A stretch of DNA of 54,379 bases from Blastomonas sp. CACIA14H2 (GCA_000503195.1 AYSC01000027.1:1-54379), one strand, 5' to 3'; counted from the first letter of the stretch, positions 21,799-31,190 are shown. Numbers and translations are program-made. The notes: generated by a model not told the origin, from the letters alone.

Positions 21799-23919
21799 TC
21801 AACCCCGCAGCACCTTGACCGGGATCGCGCTCTGCAGCGCCTGGCCGGTGATCGGATCATAGCTGGCCGTTTCGCTCACCAGCCGGTTGGTCGATCCCCC
21901 GCGCAGCGGAACCTCTTCGGGCCCGTGATCAGGGTCGCCATAGCCATGCGCCATCGAGATGACGCCGCGGCGCAGCGAAGCCGATGCCTTGGCCAGCGCA
22001 TGGACCTCGCCGTGCGGCGAGGCGATGCGGATCATCTCGCCGTCCCGAACGCCCAGACCTGCCAGATCGTCGGGATGGATATGCGCCGGGTTGGTGGTGC
22101 GCTTGGCCTTGAGCGCCGAAAGATGCCCGCCGGTCGAGTTGAACCGGTGGCGGCTGCGGCGCGAGATCAGCCGGAAGGGATAGCCACGGGCCGCCGGATC
22201 GTCCTCGCCATAGCGAATCAGCTGCTGCGGCATCGCGCCTGCCGCCAGATCGAACCTCGCCTCGTGACCCGGTTCCGCCGGTTCGACGATAGGGTGCTTG
22301 TCTTCATAGATGACCGCTCGGCCGTCGGGGCTGTCGGCATGGACCTGGCTCGGCGGCACGACGCAGCCCGCGACCGCGAGGTCGAGAAACGCCTCCTTGT
22401 CGGGGCAGGCATCCATCGGGCACGGACCGCCCGCGAGCGGCAGCCCGGTGCCGAGCCGTTTCGCCAGCCCCCAGAGCATCTCGTATTCGTCGAGCAGGTC
22501 GCCCGGGCGCGGCAGGATCGCTTCGGTATAGCGCGCGTAGGGAATCTCGTACCACCATTCGGACAGCGACGAGATGTCGTCGCGCTCGAGGCTCATCAGC
22601 GGCGCGAGGATATAGTCCGATCGGCGCGCAGACACGCCTTCTGCGCGGATATCGACGCTGACGAACAGGTCGAGCGCTTCTATCGCGCGCGCCATCTTGT
22701 CCTGGTCGGGAAAGGCGAGCATCGGGTTGCCGCCGATCGAGATCAGCGCCTTGATCTGGCCGGGGCCGGGGGTGAGAATCTCGTCGGCCAGCACATTGCA
22801 CGGCATCTCGAACATCAGATGGGTGAGGCCCCGAAAGCGCGAGGCGGGATAGCCTTCGCCCCAGAGCTTCATCGGCGGATTGACCTGCGCCCGGCGCGGC
22901 GTGACCGGCGTGAAGATGCGCGGGATCGCGCTCTTCTCGCCCTCGCGGCAGAAGCGGCCGCACAGGATGTTGAGGCTGCTCACCAGATATTGCGTCAGCG
23001 TGCCGTTGCCCGCCATTTCGGGGCCGGTGCCGGTGCTGGCCGATCCCCTGGTGCCGCCCGCGAACATCCGCGCGGCGGCGATCAGATCGGCCTCGCTGAC
23101 ACCCGCGCGGGCGGCGGCGACCGCGGGCGGAAAGCCCGAGACCGCCTCTTTCAGCTCGGCAAGGCCATCGACAAAGCCTTGCACGAACGCCTCGTCATAG
23201 AGCCGTTCCTCCAGGATCACGTGGATCATTCCGGCCAGCAGCGCCGGGTCCTCGCCGGGCTTGACCGGCAGATGGATATGCGCGAGCGCCGCGACATCGC
23301 TCTCCCGCGGATCGGCGACGATCAGCTTGAGGCCACCCGCGATCGCATCGCGCAACCGGCGTGAGGGCGAGAAGGGTGGCAGGCCGCCGGGCGGGCCGTA
23401 ATGCGAGACGATCGGATTGTTGCCGATGAAAAAGGCGACATCGGCCTCGCCGAACACATGCCCGCCGCCCGCCCAGCTGCCATATTGCGCGGCCGTATAG
23501 ACCTTCGCGGGCTGGTCGAGCGTGACGCTGGTATAGAAATGCCGGGTGCCCAATCCTTGCGCGAACGCCATCGCCGAGGCGACCCCCGCGCTGTTCTGGA
23601 AGGCATAGGTGCCCGCATAGATCGCGACGCTGTCGGGCCCGTGCTCGTCGATCAGCGGTTTCAGCCTCGCCGCGATCTCGTCGAGCGCGGTCTGGGTGGC
23701 GATCGGCTCGAACCCTTGCGGGGTCTTTTTCTGCGAGGACAACAGGCGTTCGGGATGGTGGTGCGCCTCGGGCAGTTGCCGGCCCTTGATGCAGGTATAG
23801 CCGCCGAACACCGGGTCCTCGGTGTCGCCCGATACGCGCACCACCCGGTCGCCTTCGGTCTCGACCAGGATCGCGCAATTGGCATGGCAGAAACGACAGA
23901 AGCTGCGCTGTACCGGCAT
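21799..23919 (-). CDS. molybdopterin-dependent oxidoreductase (DMSO-reductase family catalytic subunit)
   Basis: The protein has 706 residues from the ATG at 23917-23919, chosen because AGAGGGGT lies upstream. An N-terminal [4Fe-4S] motif is clear: C8-x2-C11-x3-C15-x27-C43 (FCRFCHANC ... YTCIKG). The molybdopterin-binding C-terminus has the usual HIHPDDLAGLGVRDGEMIRI. Aligning by eye with formate dehydrogenase, the Cys/SeCys metal-ligand position corresponds to D135 (YTSVTLDQPAK), as in Asp-ligated members. No Tat signal is visible from this start, and no Fe-S or membrane partner subunit is adjacent. The substrate is unknown. It is divergent from a TonB receptor. Confidence 0.85.
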   Translation of the reverse strand: MPVQRSFCRFCHANCAILVETEGDRVVRVSGDTEDPVFGGYTCIKGRQLPEAHHHPERLLSSQKKTPQGFEPIATQTALDEIAARLKPLIDEHGPDSVAIYAGTYAFQNSAGVASAMAFAQGLGTRHFYTSVTLDQPAKVYTAAQYGSWAGGGHVFGEADVAFFIGNNPIVSHYGPPGGLPPFSPSRRLRDAIAGGLKLIVADPRESDVAALAHIHLPVKPGEDPALLAGMIHVILEERLYDEAFVQGFVDGLAELKEAVSGFPPAVAAARAGVSEADLIAAARMFAGGTRGSASTGTGPEMAGNGTLTQYLVSSLNILCGRFCREGEKSAIPRIFTPVTPRRAQVNPPMKLWGEGYPASRFRGLTHLMFEMPCNVLADEILTPGPGQIKALISIGGNPMLAFPDQDKMARAIEALDLFVSVDIRAEGVSARRSDYILAPLMSLERDDISSLSEWWYEIPYARYTEAILPRPGDLLDEYEMLWGLAKRLGTGLPLAGGPCPMDACPDKEAFLDLAVAGCVVPPSQVHADSPDGRAVIYEDKHPIVEPAEPGHEARFDLAAGAMPQQLIRYGEDDPAARGYPFRLISRRSRHRFNSTGGHLSALKAKRTTNPAHIHPDDLAGLGVRDGEMIRIASPHGEVHALAKASASLRRGVISMAHGYGDPDHGPEEVPLRGGSTNRLVSETASYDPITGQALQSAIPVKVLRG

Positions 23920-24133
23920 CGCGTTGACCCCTCTGCACATGCTCCGCCGGGCCGCGCGGAAGGCGCGCAGCATCCCGGCCGGAGTCTGGCCTTGTACAGC
24001 CAGCCTAGCGGTTGCCGTAGGGTCCGCGACTGTCATTTTTGACACTTGAGGCATTGCGGGCCTGCGATCATTTTTGCGCAACATAGTAAAAGGTGCGGGC
24101 GCAGAAGGCCGCAGCATTGAGGGGAGGTTTGTG
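23920..24133. promoter_or_regulatory. divergent promoter region, Mo enzyme / TonB receptor
   Basis: The 214-bp region has a perfect dyad TGTCA-TTTT-TGACA at 24031-24044, a candidate operator for both divergent genes. TTGACA at 24039-24044 could be a -35 element for the receptor. The spacing TGT-N8-ACA does not fit the PpsR rule. Strong GGGGAGG at 24121-24127 is the ribosome-binding site of the receptor gene. Confidence 0.45.
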
Positions 24134-26449
24134 ATGAGGGTGTCCACCTATCTATCGGCATCAACCTTCGCATTGGGGCTCGCGATGCTCGCGGCGCCCC
24201 AGGCGGCCATGGCGCAGGAGGCCTCCGACCAGGCGACCAGCGCCGAGCAGGCCGAGGAGGGGGGGCTCCGCACCATCGTCGTCACCGCGCAGCGCCGCGA
24301 GGAATCGCTCCAGGCGGTGCCGGTCGCGGTGTCCGCCATCGACTCCGAGGCGCTGGCCACCGGCGCGGTCGACGATCTTCGCGACTTTGCCGGGCGCGTT
24401 CCCGGGCTGGTGGTGGATCCGGTCAATGCCGGTCCCTCCGCCGCCGCCATCGCGATCCGCGGCATCAGCTTCGAGGATATCGAAAAGTCGTTCGACCCGG
24501 CGGTCGGCGTGGTGGTCGACGATGTGTTCATCGGCACCAATACCGGCCAGCTGCTCGACGCGTTCGACCTCGAATCGATCGAGGTGCTGCGCGGGCCGCA
24601 AGGCACGCTGTTCGGCCGCAACACGATCGGCGGCGTGATCAACGTGCGCCGCAGCAAGCCCACCGGCGAATGGGGCGTGCGCGCCTCGATCGGCTATGCC
24701 GAATATAACACTGTGCGCGGCCGTCTGGTCGTCAACACCCCGATGATCGGCGACTTTCTCGCGTTGAAGGGCTTCTTCTTCTACGACAATACCGATGGCT
24801 ATCTGCGCAACGTGACGCAGGGCAACCGCCGCACCAACCAGTATGAGGTGTGGACCGCCGGCGTCACCGCGCTGGTCACGCCGACCGACGATATCGAGGC
24901 GGTGATCACCTACGAACATATGGAAGAGGATGGCGAGGTTGCCACCGCGAGCGTCTCCAGCGACCGCGACCTGATCTGTCTGCAGGTGCCGGTGCCGGGC
25001 GTCGGACTGGTCCGCGCCTTCCAGATCCCGAACAACCAGTGCAACCGCACGCCCACCAACAGCCGCCTGCTCTATCAGGTGTTCGGCAATATCCAGACGC
25101 CGGTGCGCAACAAGACCGATGCGATCAGCGGCACGATCAATATCGAACTGGGCGATTTCACGCTCACCTCTGTCACCGGCTGGCGCAAGAACAACGAAAG
25201 CGTGCGGCAGGATTTCGACTCGGCGTCGATCAACTTCTTCGACACGCTGCGCATCCAGCGCTACGAGCAGTTCAGCCAGGAAATCCGCTTTGCCGGCGAC
25301 GTCACCGACTGGATGGATATCGTGCTGGGCGCCTATTATTTCGACAGCCAGTACACGCTGCGCCAGACCTCGTTCTTCGGCTTTCTCGGCCCCAATGCCA
25401 GCGCCTTCCAGCTGTCGGTCGGCGATTCCAAATCCTATGCCGGTTTTGCCGATGCGCGGTTCAAGCTCTCGGACAACCTGACCTTCGGCGTCGGCGGCCG
25501 CTATACCAAGGATGAAAAGGCGCTGGTCACCAATTTCGCGCTCAGCCCGACCGGCGCCTGCCCGGTCGGTTTTGCCGGGATCGTCGCCGCCAATTGCCGG
25601 GGCTCGGAGGATTTCGGCGAATTCACCTATCGCGCCAGCCTCGACTATCAGTTCGATGGCGGCCAGCTGGTCTATGCCAGCTATTCGCGCGGCTTCCGCT
25701 CGGGCGGCTTCAACGGTCGCGCCGCGACCCCGACCGCGATCGGCCCCTATCAGCCCGAAATCGTCGACGCCTATGAAATCGGCCTGAAGGCGGACTGGCT
25801 CGACCGCCGGTTGCGCACCAATATCGCGATCTTCCAGACCGATTATTCGGACAAGCAGGAAGAGCTGGTGCGCGCGACGCAAGCGCCGTTCAACGCGATC
25901 CAGGCGCAGGAAACCATCGTCGAGAACGCCGCTTCGGCGCGGATCAAGGGTGTCGAGCTCGAGATCGTCGCGCTTCCCGCCGACGACCTGGCGTTCAACT
26001 TCTCCGCGACCTATCTCGATGCCAACTACCAGAATTTCGTGCGCGGCGGCATCGACGTGTCCGATCTCGACCTGCGTCGCGCGCCCAAATATGCCTGGTC
26101 CGCAGGGTTCGACTACACGCGTCCGGTGGGCGACGGCGAATTCCGCTGGAGCACCATCTTCCGCTATGTCGACAAGTACACCACCTGCATCGTCGCCGAC
26201 GCCGCGCTGCAGGCGCAGGGCATCATCACCAACGACCGCCGCTGCGAATCCTCGGAGCGCGAAATCCTCGACTCGACGCTGTCGTACAAGCACGATTTCG
26301 GCGGCGCGCAGGCAACGTTCAGCGTGTTCGGCCGCAACCTGCTCGACAATCGCGGACTTTCGAGCACGCTGCCGGTGGCGGGCCTGTTCGCCTTTGCCGG
26401 TGTCCGCCCGCCGCGGCAGTTCGGCGCTGAACTGATGCTGGAATTCTGA
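24134..26449 (+). CDS. TonB-dependent outer-membrane receptor
   Basis: The 771-residue precursor begins MRVSTYLSASTFALGLAMLA with a signal peptide cut near MAQEAS. A TonB box-like segment follows (RTIVVTAQRREESLQ). The plug motifs are GRVPGLVVDPVN, AAIAIRGISFEDIEK and VEVLRGPQGTLFGRNTIGGV. The barrel ends ARQFGAELMLEF-like with a terminal Phe. It resembles the large sphingomonad family of substrate-specific receptors rather than siderophore receptors. With the downstream catabolic genes, it probably imports the growth substrate. A clear terminator follows at 26462-26500. Confidence 0.93.
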   Translation: MRVSTYLSASTFALGLAMLAAPQAAMAQEASDQATSAEQAEEGGLRTIVVTAQRREESLQAVPVAVSAIDSEALATGAVDDLRDFAGRVPGLVVDPVNAGPSAAAIAIRGISFEDIEKSFDPAVGVVVDDVFIGTNTGQLLDAFDLESIEVLRGPQGTLFGRNTIGGVINVRRSKPTGEWGVRASIGYAEYNTVRGRLVVNTPMIGDFLALKGFFFYDNTDGYLRNVTQGNRRTNQYEVWTAGVTALVTPTDDIEAVITYEHMEEDGEVATASVSSDRDLICLQVPVPGVGLVRAFQIPNNQCNRTPTNSRLLYQVFGNIQTPVRNKTDAISGTINIELGDFTLTSVTGWRKNNESVRQDFDSASINFFDTLRIQRYEQFSQEIRFAGDVTDWMDIVLGAYYFDSQYTLRQTSFFGFLGPNASAFQLSVGDSKSYAGFADARFKLSDNLTFGVGGRYTKDEKALVTNFALSPTGACPVGFAGIVAANCRGSEDFGEFTYRASLDYQFDGGQLVYASYSRGFRSGGFNGRAATPTAIGPYQPEIVDAYEIGLKADWLDRRLRTNIAIFQTDYSDKQEELVRATQAPFNAIQAQETIVENAASARIKGVELEIVALPADDLAFNFSATYLDANYQNFVRGGIDVSDLDLRRAPKYAWSAGFDYTRPVGDGEFRWSTIFRYVDKYTTCIVADAALQAQGIITNDRRCESSEREILDSTLSYKHDFGGAQATFSVFGRNLLDNRGLSSTLPVAGLFAFAGVRPPRQFGAELMLEF

Positions 26450-26461
26450 TAGCCTCTCCAT

Positions 26462-26500
26462 CGCCCGCCGTCCTTCGCATGAGGGCGGCGGGCTTTTTTG
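26462..26500 (+). terminator. rho-independent terminator after TonB receptor
   Basis: GCCCGCCGTCC, loop TTCGCATG, AGGGCGGCGGGC, then a run of T's (TTTTTTG). It starts 13 bases past the receptor stop. The next gene begins only 34 bases further, so it is either attenuated readthrough or has its own promoter overlapping the terminator. Confidence 0.85.
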
Positions 26501-26533
26501 TTGCCACCATCGACGGGACATGCAGCAGCGACC

Positions 26534-27994
26534 ATGGCCAAGCCCTTTCCCCCGCATCCCTTCCTGCACGGGCACCATGCCCCCAACCGGTTCGAGGCCG
26601 ATGCGCCCGATCTGGTGATCGAGGGGGAGATTCCGCAGGATCTGGCCGGGGTCTTCTATCGCAACGGGCCCGAGCCGCTGCATCCGACGCGCGGCGACGA
26701 ATATCACTGGTTCGACGGCGACGGCATGGTCTACGGCTTCTTCATCGAGAACGGCCGCGTCTCGATGCGCAACCGCTGGGTGCGGACCGAGAAGTTCGAG
26801 CTGGAAAGGGCCGCGGGCGAGCGATTGTTCGGGGTGTTCGGCAACCCGATGACCGCCGACCCTTCGGTGCAGGGCAAGCGCTACAACACCGCCAACACCA
26901 ATATCATCGTCCATGGCGGCAAGCTGCTTGCGCTGATGGAAGGCGCGCCGCCGGTCGAGATGCACCCGCGCGAGCTCAGCACCATCGGCGAGGAGCATTA
27001 TGGCGGCACCATCTCCACCACCTTTTCCGCGCATCCCAAGCTCGACCATGCCACCGGCGAGCTGATCAATATCGGCGCGATGATCAACGGGCCGATGGGC
27101 GCGGCGGAAATCCGCTATGACATTATCGACCGCACCGGGGCGCTGACGCACAGCGAGGTGATCCCCGTGCCGCACATGAGCCTGATGCACACCTTCTTCG
27201 TCACCGAGAACTGGGTGGTGTTTCCCGTGCTGCCGATCGACACCGATCTGGGCCGTTTCATGCGCGGCGGGCCGATGACCGCCTGGGTCAACGACCGCCC
27301 GTCCAAGCTGGCGGTGATGCCGCGCCGGGGCAGTGCCGAAGACGTGCGCTGGTTCGAGTACGAACCGCGCCACATGTTCCACGAGCTCAACGTGTGGGAA
27401 GAAGGGGACAAGATCATCGCCGATGTCGCCGCCGCCAACGGCACCGCGCTGTTCCCCGACGAGACCGGGGTGCGCGCGACGCATGCCGGCACGCGGCAGA
27501 GCCTGCGCCGCTGGACTATCGACCTGCATGCGAATAGCGACATGCTGCGCGAGGAGGTGATCAACGAGCGCGACCTGCAATTCCCGCGCCCCGACGACCG
27601 GCTGATTACGCGGCGGACGCGCCAGGCCTTTGCCAATATCAACCTCGAATCGCGCGATGCCCGGGCCGAGGGGCTCGATGCGGTGCTGCGTTTCGATACG
27701 CAAACCGGCCAGGAAGACATCTATCATTTCGGCAAGGGGTCTGCGGCAGGCGAATTGATCTTCGCGCCGCGCCTGGGCGCGAAGACCGGGCCGGAGGGCG
27801 AGGCGGACGGCTATGCGATGACGCTGGTCCACCGCGCCGATGCGCCGGGCAGCGAGCTGGCGATCTTCCACGCGCTCGACATCGCCTCGGGCCCGATCGC
27901 GCGGGTGCACGTGCCGTTCCGCGTGCCCAGCGGCTTCCACTGCAATTTCTACCCCGCCGATGGCGATCTCTACGCCCAGGCGATGGCGCACTGA
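26534..27994 (+). CDS. carotenoid-cleavage-type oxygenase (RPE65/CCO family)
   Basis: The 486-residue protein belongs to the family of Fe(II) oxygenases that split alkenes of apocarotenoids, stilbenes or related compounds. The four metal histidines are visible at H167 (FSAHPKLD), H219 (MSLMHTFF), H283 (HMFHELNVW) and H469 (GFHCNFY). The N-terminus has GVFYRNGPEPL, a family signature. The start MAKPFPPHPF (26534) is 34 bases past the upstream terminator. The location next to an acyl-CoA ligase in a catabolic run suggests cleavage of a substrate side chain rather than pigment turnover; this is inference. Confidence 0.88.
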   Translation: MAKPFPPHPFLHGHHAPNRFEADAPDLVIEGEIPQDLAGVFYRNGPEPLHPTRGDEYHWFDGDGMVYGFFIENGRVSMRNRWVRTEKFELERAAGERLFGVFGNPMTADPSVQGKRYNTANTNIIVHGGKLLALMEGAPPVEMHPRELSTIGEEHYGGTISTTFSAHPKLDHATGELINIGAMINGPMGAAEIRYDIIDRTGALTHSEVIPVPHMSLMHTFFVTENWVVFPVLPIDTDLGRFMRGGPMTAWVNDRPSKLAVMPRRGSAEDVRWFEYEPRHMFHELNVWEEGDKIIADVAAANGTALFPDETGVRATHAGTRQSLRRWTIDLHANSDMLREEVINERDLQFPRPDDRLITRRTRQAFANINLESRDARAEGLDAVLRFDTQTGQEDIYHFGKGSAAGELIFAPRLGAKTGPEGEADGYAMTLVHRADAPGSELAIFHALDIASGPIARVHVPFRVPSGFHCNFYPADGDLYAQAMAH

Positions 27995-27998
27995 TGGC

Positions 27999-29558
27999 AT
28001 GAGCATGATCGCCGACATGGTGGCGCGGGGCGCCGCCGCGACCCCGGACAAGACCGCGCTGATCCAGGACGATGCAGGCCTGAGTTATGCCGAGCTCCAT
28101 GACCTGACCTGCCGCTGCGTCGCCGCGCTCAAGGCGAGCGGCATCGGCAAGGGCGACCGGGTGGCGTTCCTCGGCCTCAACCATGTCGACTATGTCATCC
28201 TGCTGATCGCGGCGCTGCGCATTGGCGCGGTTACCGTGGCGGTCAACTGGCGGCTGGTCCCGCGCGAGATCGCCTATATCGTCCAGGACGCGGGCGCGCG
28301 CTTCCTGCTGACGCAATCGGCGGTGCTGGACAATGCGCTGGCGGTGCGCGCCGAGGCGGGGCTCGAGACGATCCTGCTCAGCGATAACGGTTTCGAGGGG
28401 CGGCCCGATTTCCGCGCCTGGGTGCGGGGCTTTGCACCCGATGAGCGCGTCGCCGCGCTGGAACCGGCGGATGTCGCGGTGCAGCTCTACACCTCGGGCA
28501 CCACCGGCCATCCCAAGGGGGCGTTGCTCACGCATGGCAGCCTCACCGCATCGCTCAGCCAGGGGCGCAAGATCGGCGAGGACTGGGCGGCCTGGTGGCC
28601 GAGCGACGTGTCGCTGGTGGCGATGCCGCTCTTCCATATCGGCGGCACCGCCTGGGTGATGCAGACGCTGAACGGCGGCGGCACCGGCGTCATCCTCGCC
28701 CAGCCCGATGTCGCGGTCATCATCGAAACGGTGCAGCGCCATGGCATCACCAAGATGTTCGCGGTGCCCGCGGTGCTCAACATGATCCTCAACCATCCCG
28801 ATGCCGCGGGTGCCGACTTTTCCTCGATGCGCGTGCTGCCTTATGGGGCCTCGCCGATCCCGCTCGATGTGCTCAGCCGCTCGATGCAGATGTTCCCCAA
28901 TGCGCAGTTCGTGCAGATGTACGGCGCGACCGAGACCAGCGGCACGATCGTCTATCTGCCGCCCGAGGACCATGATGTCGCGGGCACGTCTCGGATGAAG
29001 GGCTGCGGCAAGCCGTTTCCCGATGTCGAGCTTCGCATCGTCGGCGAGGACGGTGAGGACCGCGCCCCCGGCGAGGTGGGCGAGGTCTGGGTGCGCGCGC
29101 CTTTGGTGATGGCAGGCTATCACAACCTGCCCGAGGCCAATGCGAGCGCCTTCGTCCAGGGCTGGTACCGCACCGGCGACGCGGCCTATCGCGACGAAGA
29201 CGGCTATCTGTACCTCTACGACCGGGTGAAGGACATGATCGTTTCGGGCGGGGAGAATATCTATCCCGCCGAGGTCGAGAACGCGCTGCACCACCATCCC
29301 GCCGTGCGCGACTGCGCGGTGATCGGCGTGCCCGATGCGCGCTGGGGCGAGGCGGTGAAGGCGATCGTCGTGACCAAGGCGGGCGAGAGCGTCGACGCCG
29401 ACGATCTCATCGCCTTTGCCCGCACGCAGATCGCGGGGTTCAAATGCCCCAAGAGCGTGGATTTCGTCGACGAACTGCCGCGCAACCCTTCGGGCAAGGT
29501 GCTCAAGAAGGAATTGCGCAAGCTCTACTGGCAGGAGGGCGAGCGGCAGATCGGGTAA
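27999..29558 (+). CDS. acyl-CoA synthetase (AMP-forming)
   Basis: The 519-residue enzyme activates a carboxylic acid as acyl-adenylate and then as CoA thioester. The P-loop YTSGTTGHPKGALLTH is intact, followed by YGATETSGTIVYLPP, GWYRTGDAAYRDEDGYLYLY and DRVKDMIVSGGENIYPAEVE, then PRNPSGKVLKKELRKL with the catalytic lysine. The start MSMIADM is at 27999, four bases after the upstream stop. The genomic context (paired acyl-CoA dehydrogenases, Ltp-type enzyme) suggests that it feeds the CoA route with the acid arising from the substrate. Confidence 0.92.
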   Translation: MSMIADMVARGAAATPDKTALIQDDAGLSYAELHDLTCRCVAALKASGIGKGDRVAFLGLNHVDYVILLIAALRIGAVTVAVNWRLVPREIAYIVQDAGARFLLTQSAVLDNALAVRAEAGLETILLSDNGFEGRPDFRAWVRGFAPDERVAALEPADVAVQLYTSGTTGHPKGALLTHGSLTASLSQGRKIGEDWAAWWPSDVSLVAMPLFHIGGTAWVMQTLNGGGTGVILAQPDVAVIIETVQRHGITKMFAVPAVLNMILNHPDAAGADFSSMRVLPYGASPIPLDVLSRSMQMFPNAQFVQMYGATETSGTIVYLPPEDHDVAGTSRMKGCGKPFPDVELRIVGEDGEDRAPGEVGEVWVRAPLVMAGYHNLPEANASAFVQGWYRTGDAAYRDEDGYLYLYDRVKDMIVSGGENIYPAEVENALHHHPAVRDCAVIGVPDARWGEAVKAIVVTKAGESVDADDLIAFARTQIAGFKCPKSVDFVDELPRNPSGKVLKKELRKLYWQEGERQIG

Positions 29559-29578
29559 CGCCTCCTAGTCACCCCCTC

Positions 29579-29645
29579 CCGTTTGTCCCGAGCGAAGTCG
29601 AGGGACGTATGCGCGACGTCCCTCGACTTCGCTCGGGACAAACGG
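29579..29645. repeat. perfect 30-bp inverted repeat, family B
   Basis: The left arm is 29579-29608 (CCGTTTGTCCCGAGCGAAGT...) and the right arm 29616-29645 is its exact reverse complement over all 30 bases, with a seven-base loop. It lies between the acyl-CoA ligase and the downstream MDR gene and probably folds in RNA as a strong hairpin. It has no T-tract. Confidence 0.9.
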
Positions 29646-29675
29646 ACTTTATCCGAACTTAAACAGGAGCAACAC

Positions 29676-30674
29676 ATGACCACCACCCGCCAATGGCTGA
29701 TCGCTGGCCGCCCGCGCGGCCGTCCGGTCGAGGACAGCGATTTTGAGCTCGTCACGCGCGAGTTGCCGCCGCCGGGGCCGGGCCAGATGCTGCTCAGGAC
29801 GCACTATCTCGGCTTCGATCCGGCGCAGAAAGGCTGGATGGAGAATATCGCCGATTATGTCGCGCCGACCGAGATCGGCGAGGTGATGCGCGGATCGGGC
29901 ATTTCGGAGGTGATCGAATCGAACGGCGGCAAGTTCCCGGTCGGCACGATGGTGATCGGATCGACCGGCTGGACCGAATATCACTTGTCCGACGGCGAGG
30001 GGCTGGTGCCGTGCGACCCCGAATTGCCGCCGACCGCAATGATGTCGGTGCTCGGCACCACCGGGCTCACCGCCTATTGCGGGCTGTTCAAGGTCGGCAA
30101 GCCCGTCGCGGGCGATACCGTGCTGGTCTCGGGCGCCGCCGGGGCGACAGGGTCGGTGGTCGGCCAGCTCGCGAAGATCGCCGGGTGCCGCGTCGTCGGC
30201 ATTGCGGGCGGCGCGGACAAGTGCGCGTGGCTGGTGGAAGAGGCGGGCTATGACGCCGCGATCGACTACAAGGCGGGCGGCGTGCGTCAGGCGATCAAGG
30301 AGCATTGCCCGCGCGGCGTCGATGTCATCTTCGACAATGTCGGCGGTGCGATCCTCGACGACATGCTCAGCCAGATCGCGACGGGCGCGCGCGTCGTGAT
30401 CTGCGGCGGCATCAGCCGCTACGAGACCGGACAGATGCCCGCCGGGCCGCAGAACTATTTCAACCTGATCTTCCGCCGCGCGACGATGACAGGCTTCATC
30501 GTGCTCGACTGGGCGGCGGAGTTCCCCTCCATCCGCAAGCGGCTTGCGGGTTTCGTCCACGACGGACGGCTGACCTATCGCGAGGACATCCAGCACGGCT
30601 TCGAGAATGCGCCGCAGACGATGCAGCGGCTGTTCTCTGGCGCCAATCGCGGCAAGCAGATGCTGAAGCTCTGA
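29676..30674 (+). CDS. NADP-dependent MDR-family oxidoreductase
   Basis: The 332-residue protein has LGFDPAQKGWMENIADYVAP, GWTEYH, and the nucleotide loop VSGAAGATGSVVGQLAKIAG, with VIFDNVGGAILDDML near the C-terminus. It belongs to the same zinc-free enoyl-reductase-type group as the gene at 18505-19518, and the two share many positions, but they are clearly separate genes. The ATG at 29676 has AGGAGC upstream. It probably reduces an enone or enoyl intermediate. Confidence 0.9.
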   Translation: MTTTRQWLIAGRPRGRPVEDSDFELVTRELPPPGPGQMLLRTHYLGFDPAQKGWMENIADYVAPTEIGEVMRGSGISEVIESNGGKFPVGTMVIGSTGWTEYHLSDGEGLVPCDPELPPTAMMSVLGTTGLTAYCGLFKVGKPVAGDTVLVSGAAGATGSVVGQLAKIAGCRVVGIAGGADKCAWLVEEAGYDAAIDYKAGGVRQAIKEHCPRGVDVIFDNVGGAILDDMLSQIATGARVVICGGISRYETGQMPAGPQNYFNLIFRRATMTGFIVLDWAAEFPSIRKRLAGFVHDGRLTYREDIQHGFENAPQTMQRLFSGANRGKQMLKL

Positions 30675-30683
30675 CGGCATTGG

Positions 30684-30772
30684 CCGGTCCGCTGCGCAGG
30701 CAGGGGCCATCTGCAGGCGGTTGCGTCTGGCCCGCCGGCAGGAGATGGGTCCCCGCCTTCGCGGGGAACCGG
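30684..30772. repeat. intergenic repeat, family C (second copy)
   Basis: GGTCCGCTGCGCAGGCAGGG, then CCATCTGC...GGAGATGGG and CCCCGCCTTCGCGGGGAACC. Same layout as 5370-5457 and 34178-34266, with substitutions in the left arm. Confidence 0.65.
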
Positions 30773-30788
30773 CAGAGGGAGACCGCCC

Positions 30789-31190
30789 GTGACCGAGGAA
30801 TCGCAGCTCAAGGCCATCGTCCAGGCCGTCTATGCCCATGCCGGTGTGGGCGACTGGGCGGCGTGCGAGGCGCTGCTCTCGCCCGATCTGGTGATCCACG
30901 AGGCGGCGGGCCTGCCTTATGCCGGCACCTATCGCGGCCGCGATGCCTTGCGGCGGCTGCACGGCATCGTCATGGCGCACTGGCAGGACCCCGCCATCGA
31001 ATTCCACGCGATGACGGCGGGCGACGGCCATGTCGTCAGCCTGGTGACCTTTCACCTGACGTCGAGAGCCACCGGCAGGCGCGCCGCGATGCCGCTGGCG
31101 GAAATGTTCCGGATCGAGCATGGCCTGGTCACCGAAATCCGGCCTTTCTATTTCGACCCCGCTGCGGTTGGCGCGCTCGACCGGGATTGA
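30789..31190 (+). CDS. SnoaL/NTF2-like family protein (second)
   Basis: The 133-residue protein starts at GTG 30789-30791 with GAGGGAGA upstream. It has an NTF2-like pattern: LKAIVQAVYAHAGVGDWAAC, LLSPDLVIHEAAGLPYAGTY, RGRDALRRLHGIV, and the C-terminal MFRIEHGLVTEIRPFYFDP. It resembles the SnoaL/limonene-epoxide-hydrolase-like group. Its place after the MDR gene suggests a small isomerase or hydratase in the same pathway; the function is unproven. Confidence 0.78.
   Translation: MTEESQLKAIVQAVYAHAGVGDWAACEALLSPDLVIHEAAGLPYAGTYRGRDALRRLHGIVMAHWQDPAIEFHAMTAGDGHVVSLVTFHLTSRATGRRAAMPLAEMFRIEHGLVTEIRPFYFDPAAVGALDRD

Noticed and set aside
24161-28051. A 1296-codon minus-strand open frame across the TonB receptor and carotenoid oxygenase
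   Set aside because: It is the antisense of two well supported plus-strand genes and crosses a terminator; no domain is recognisable.
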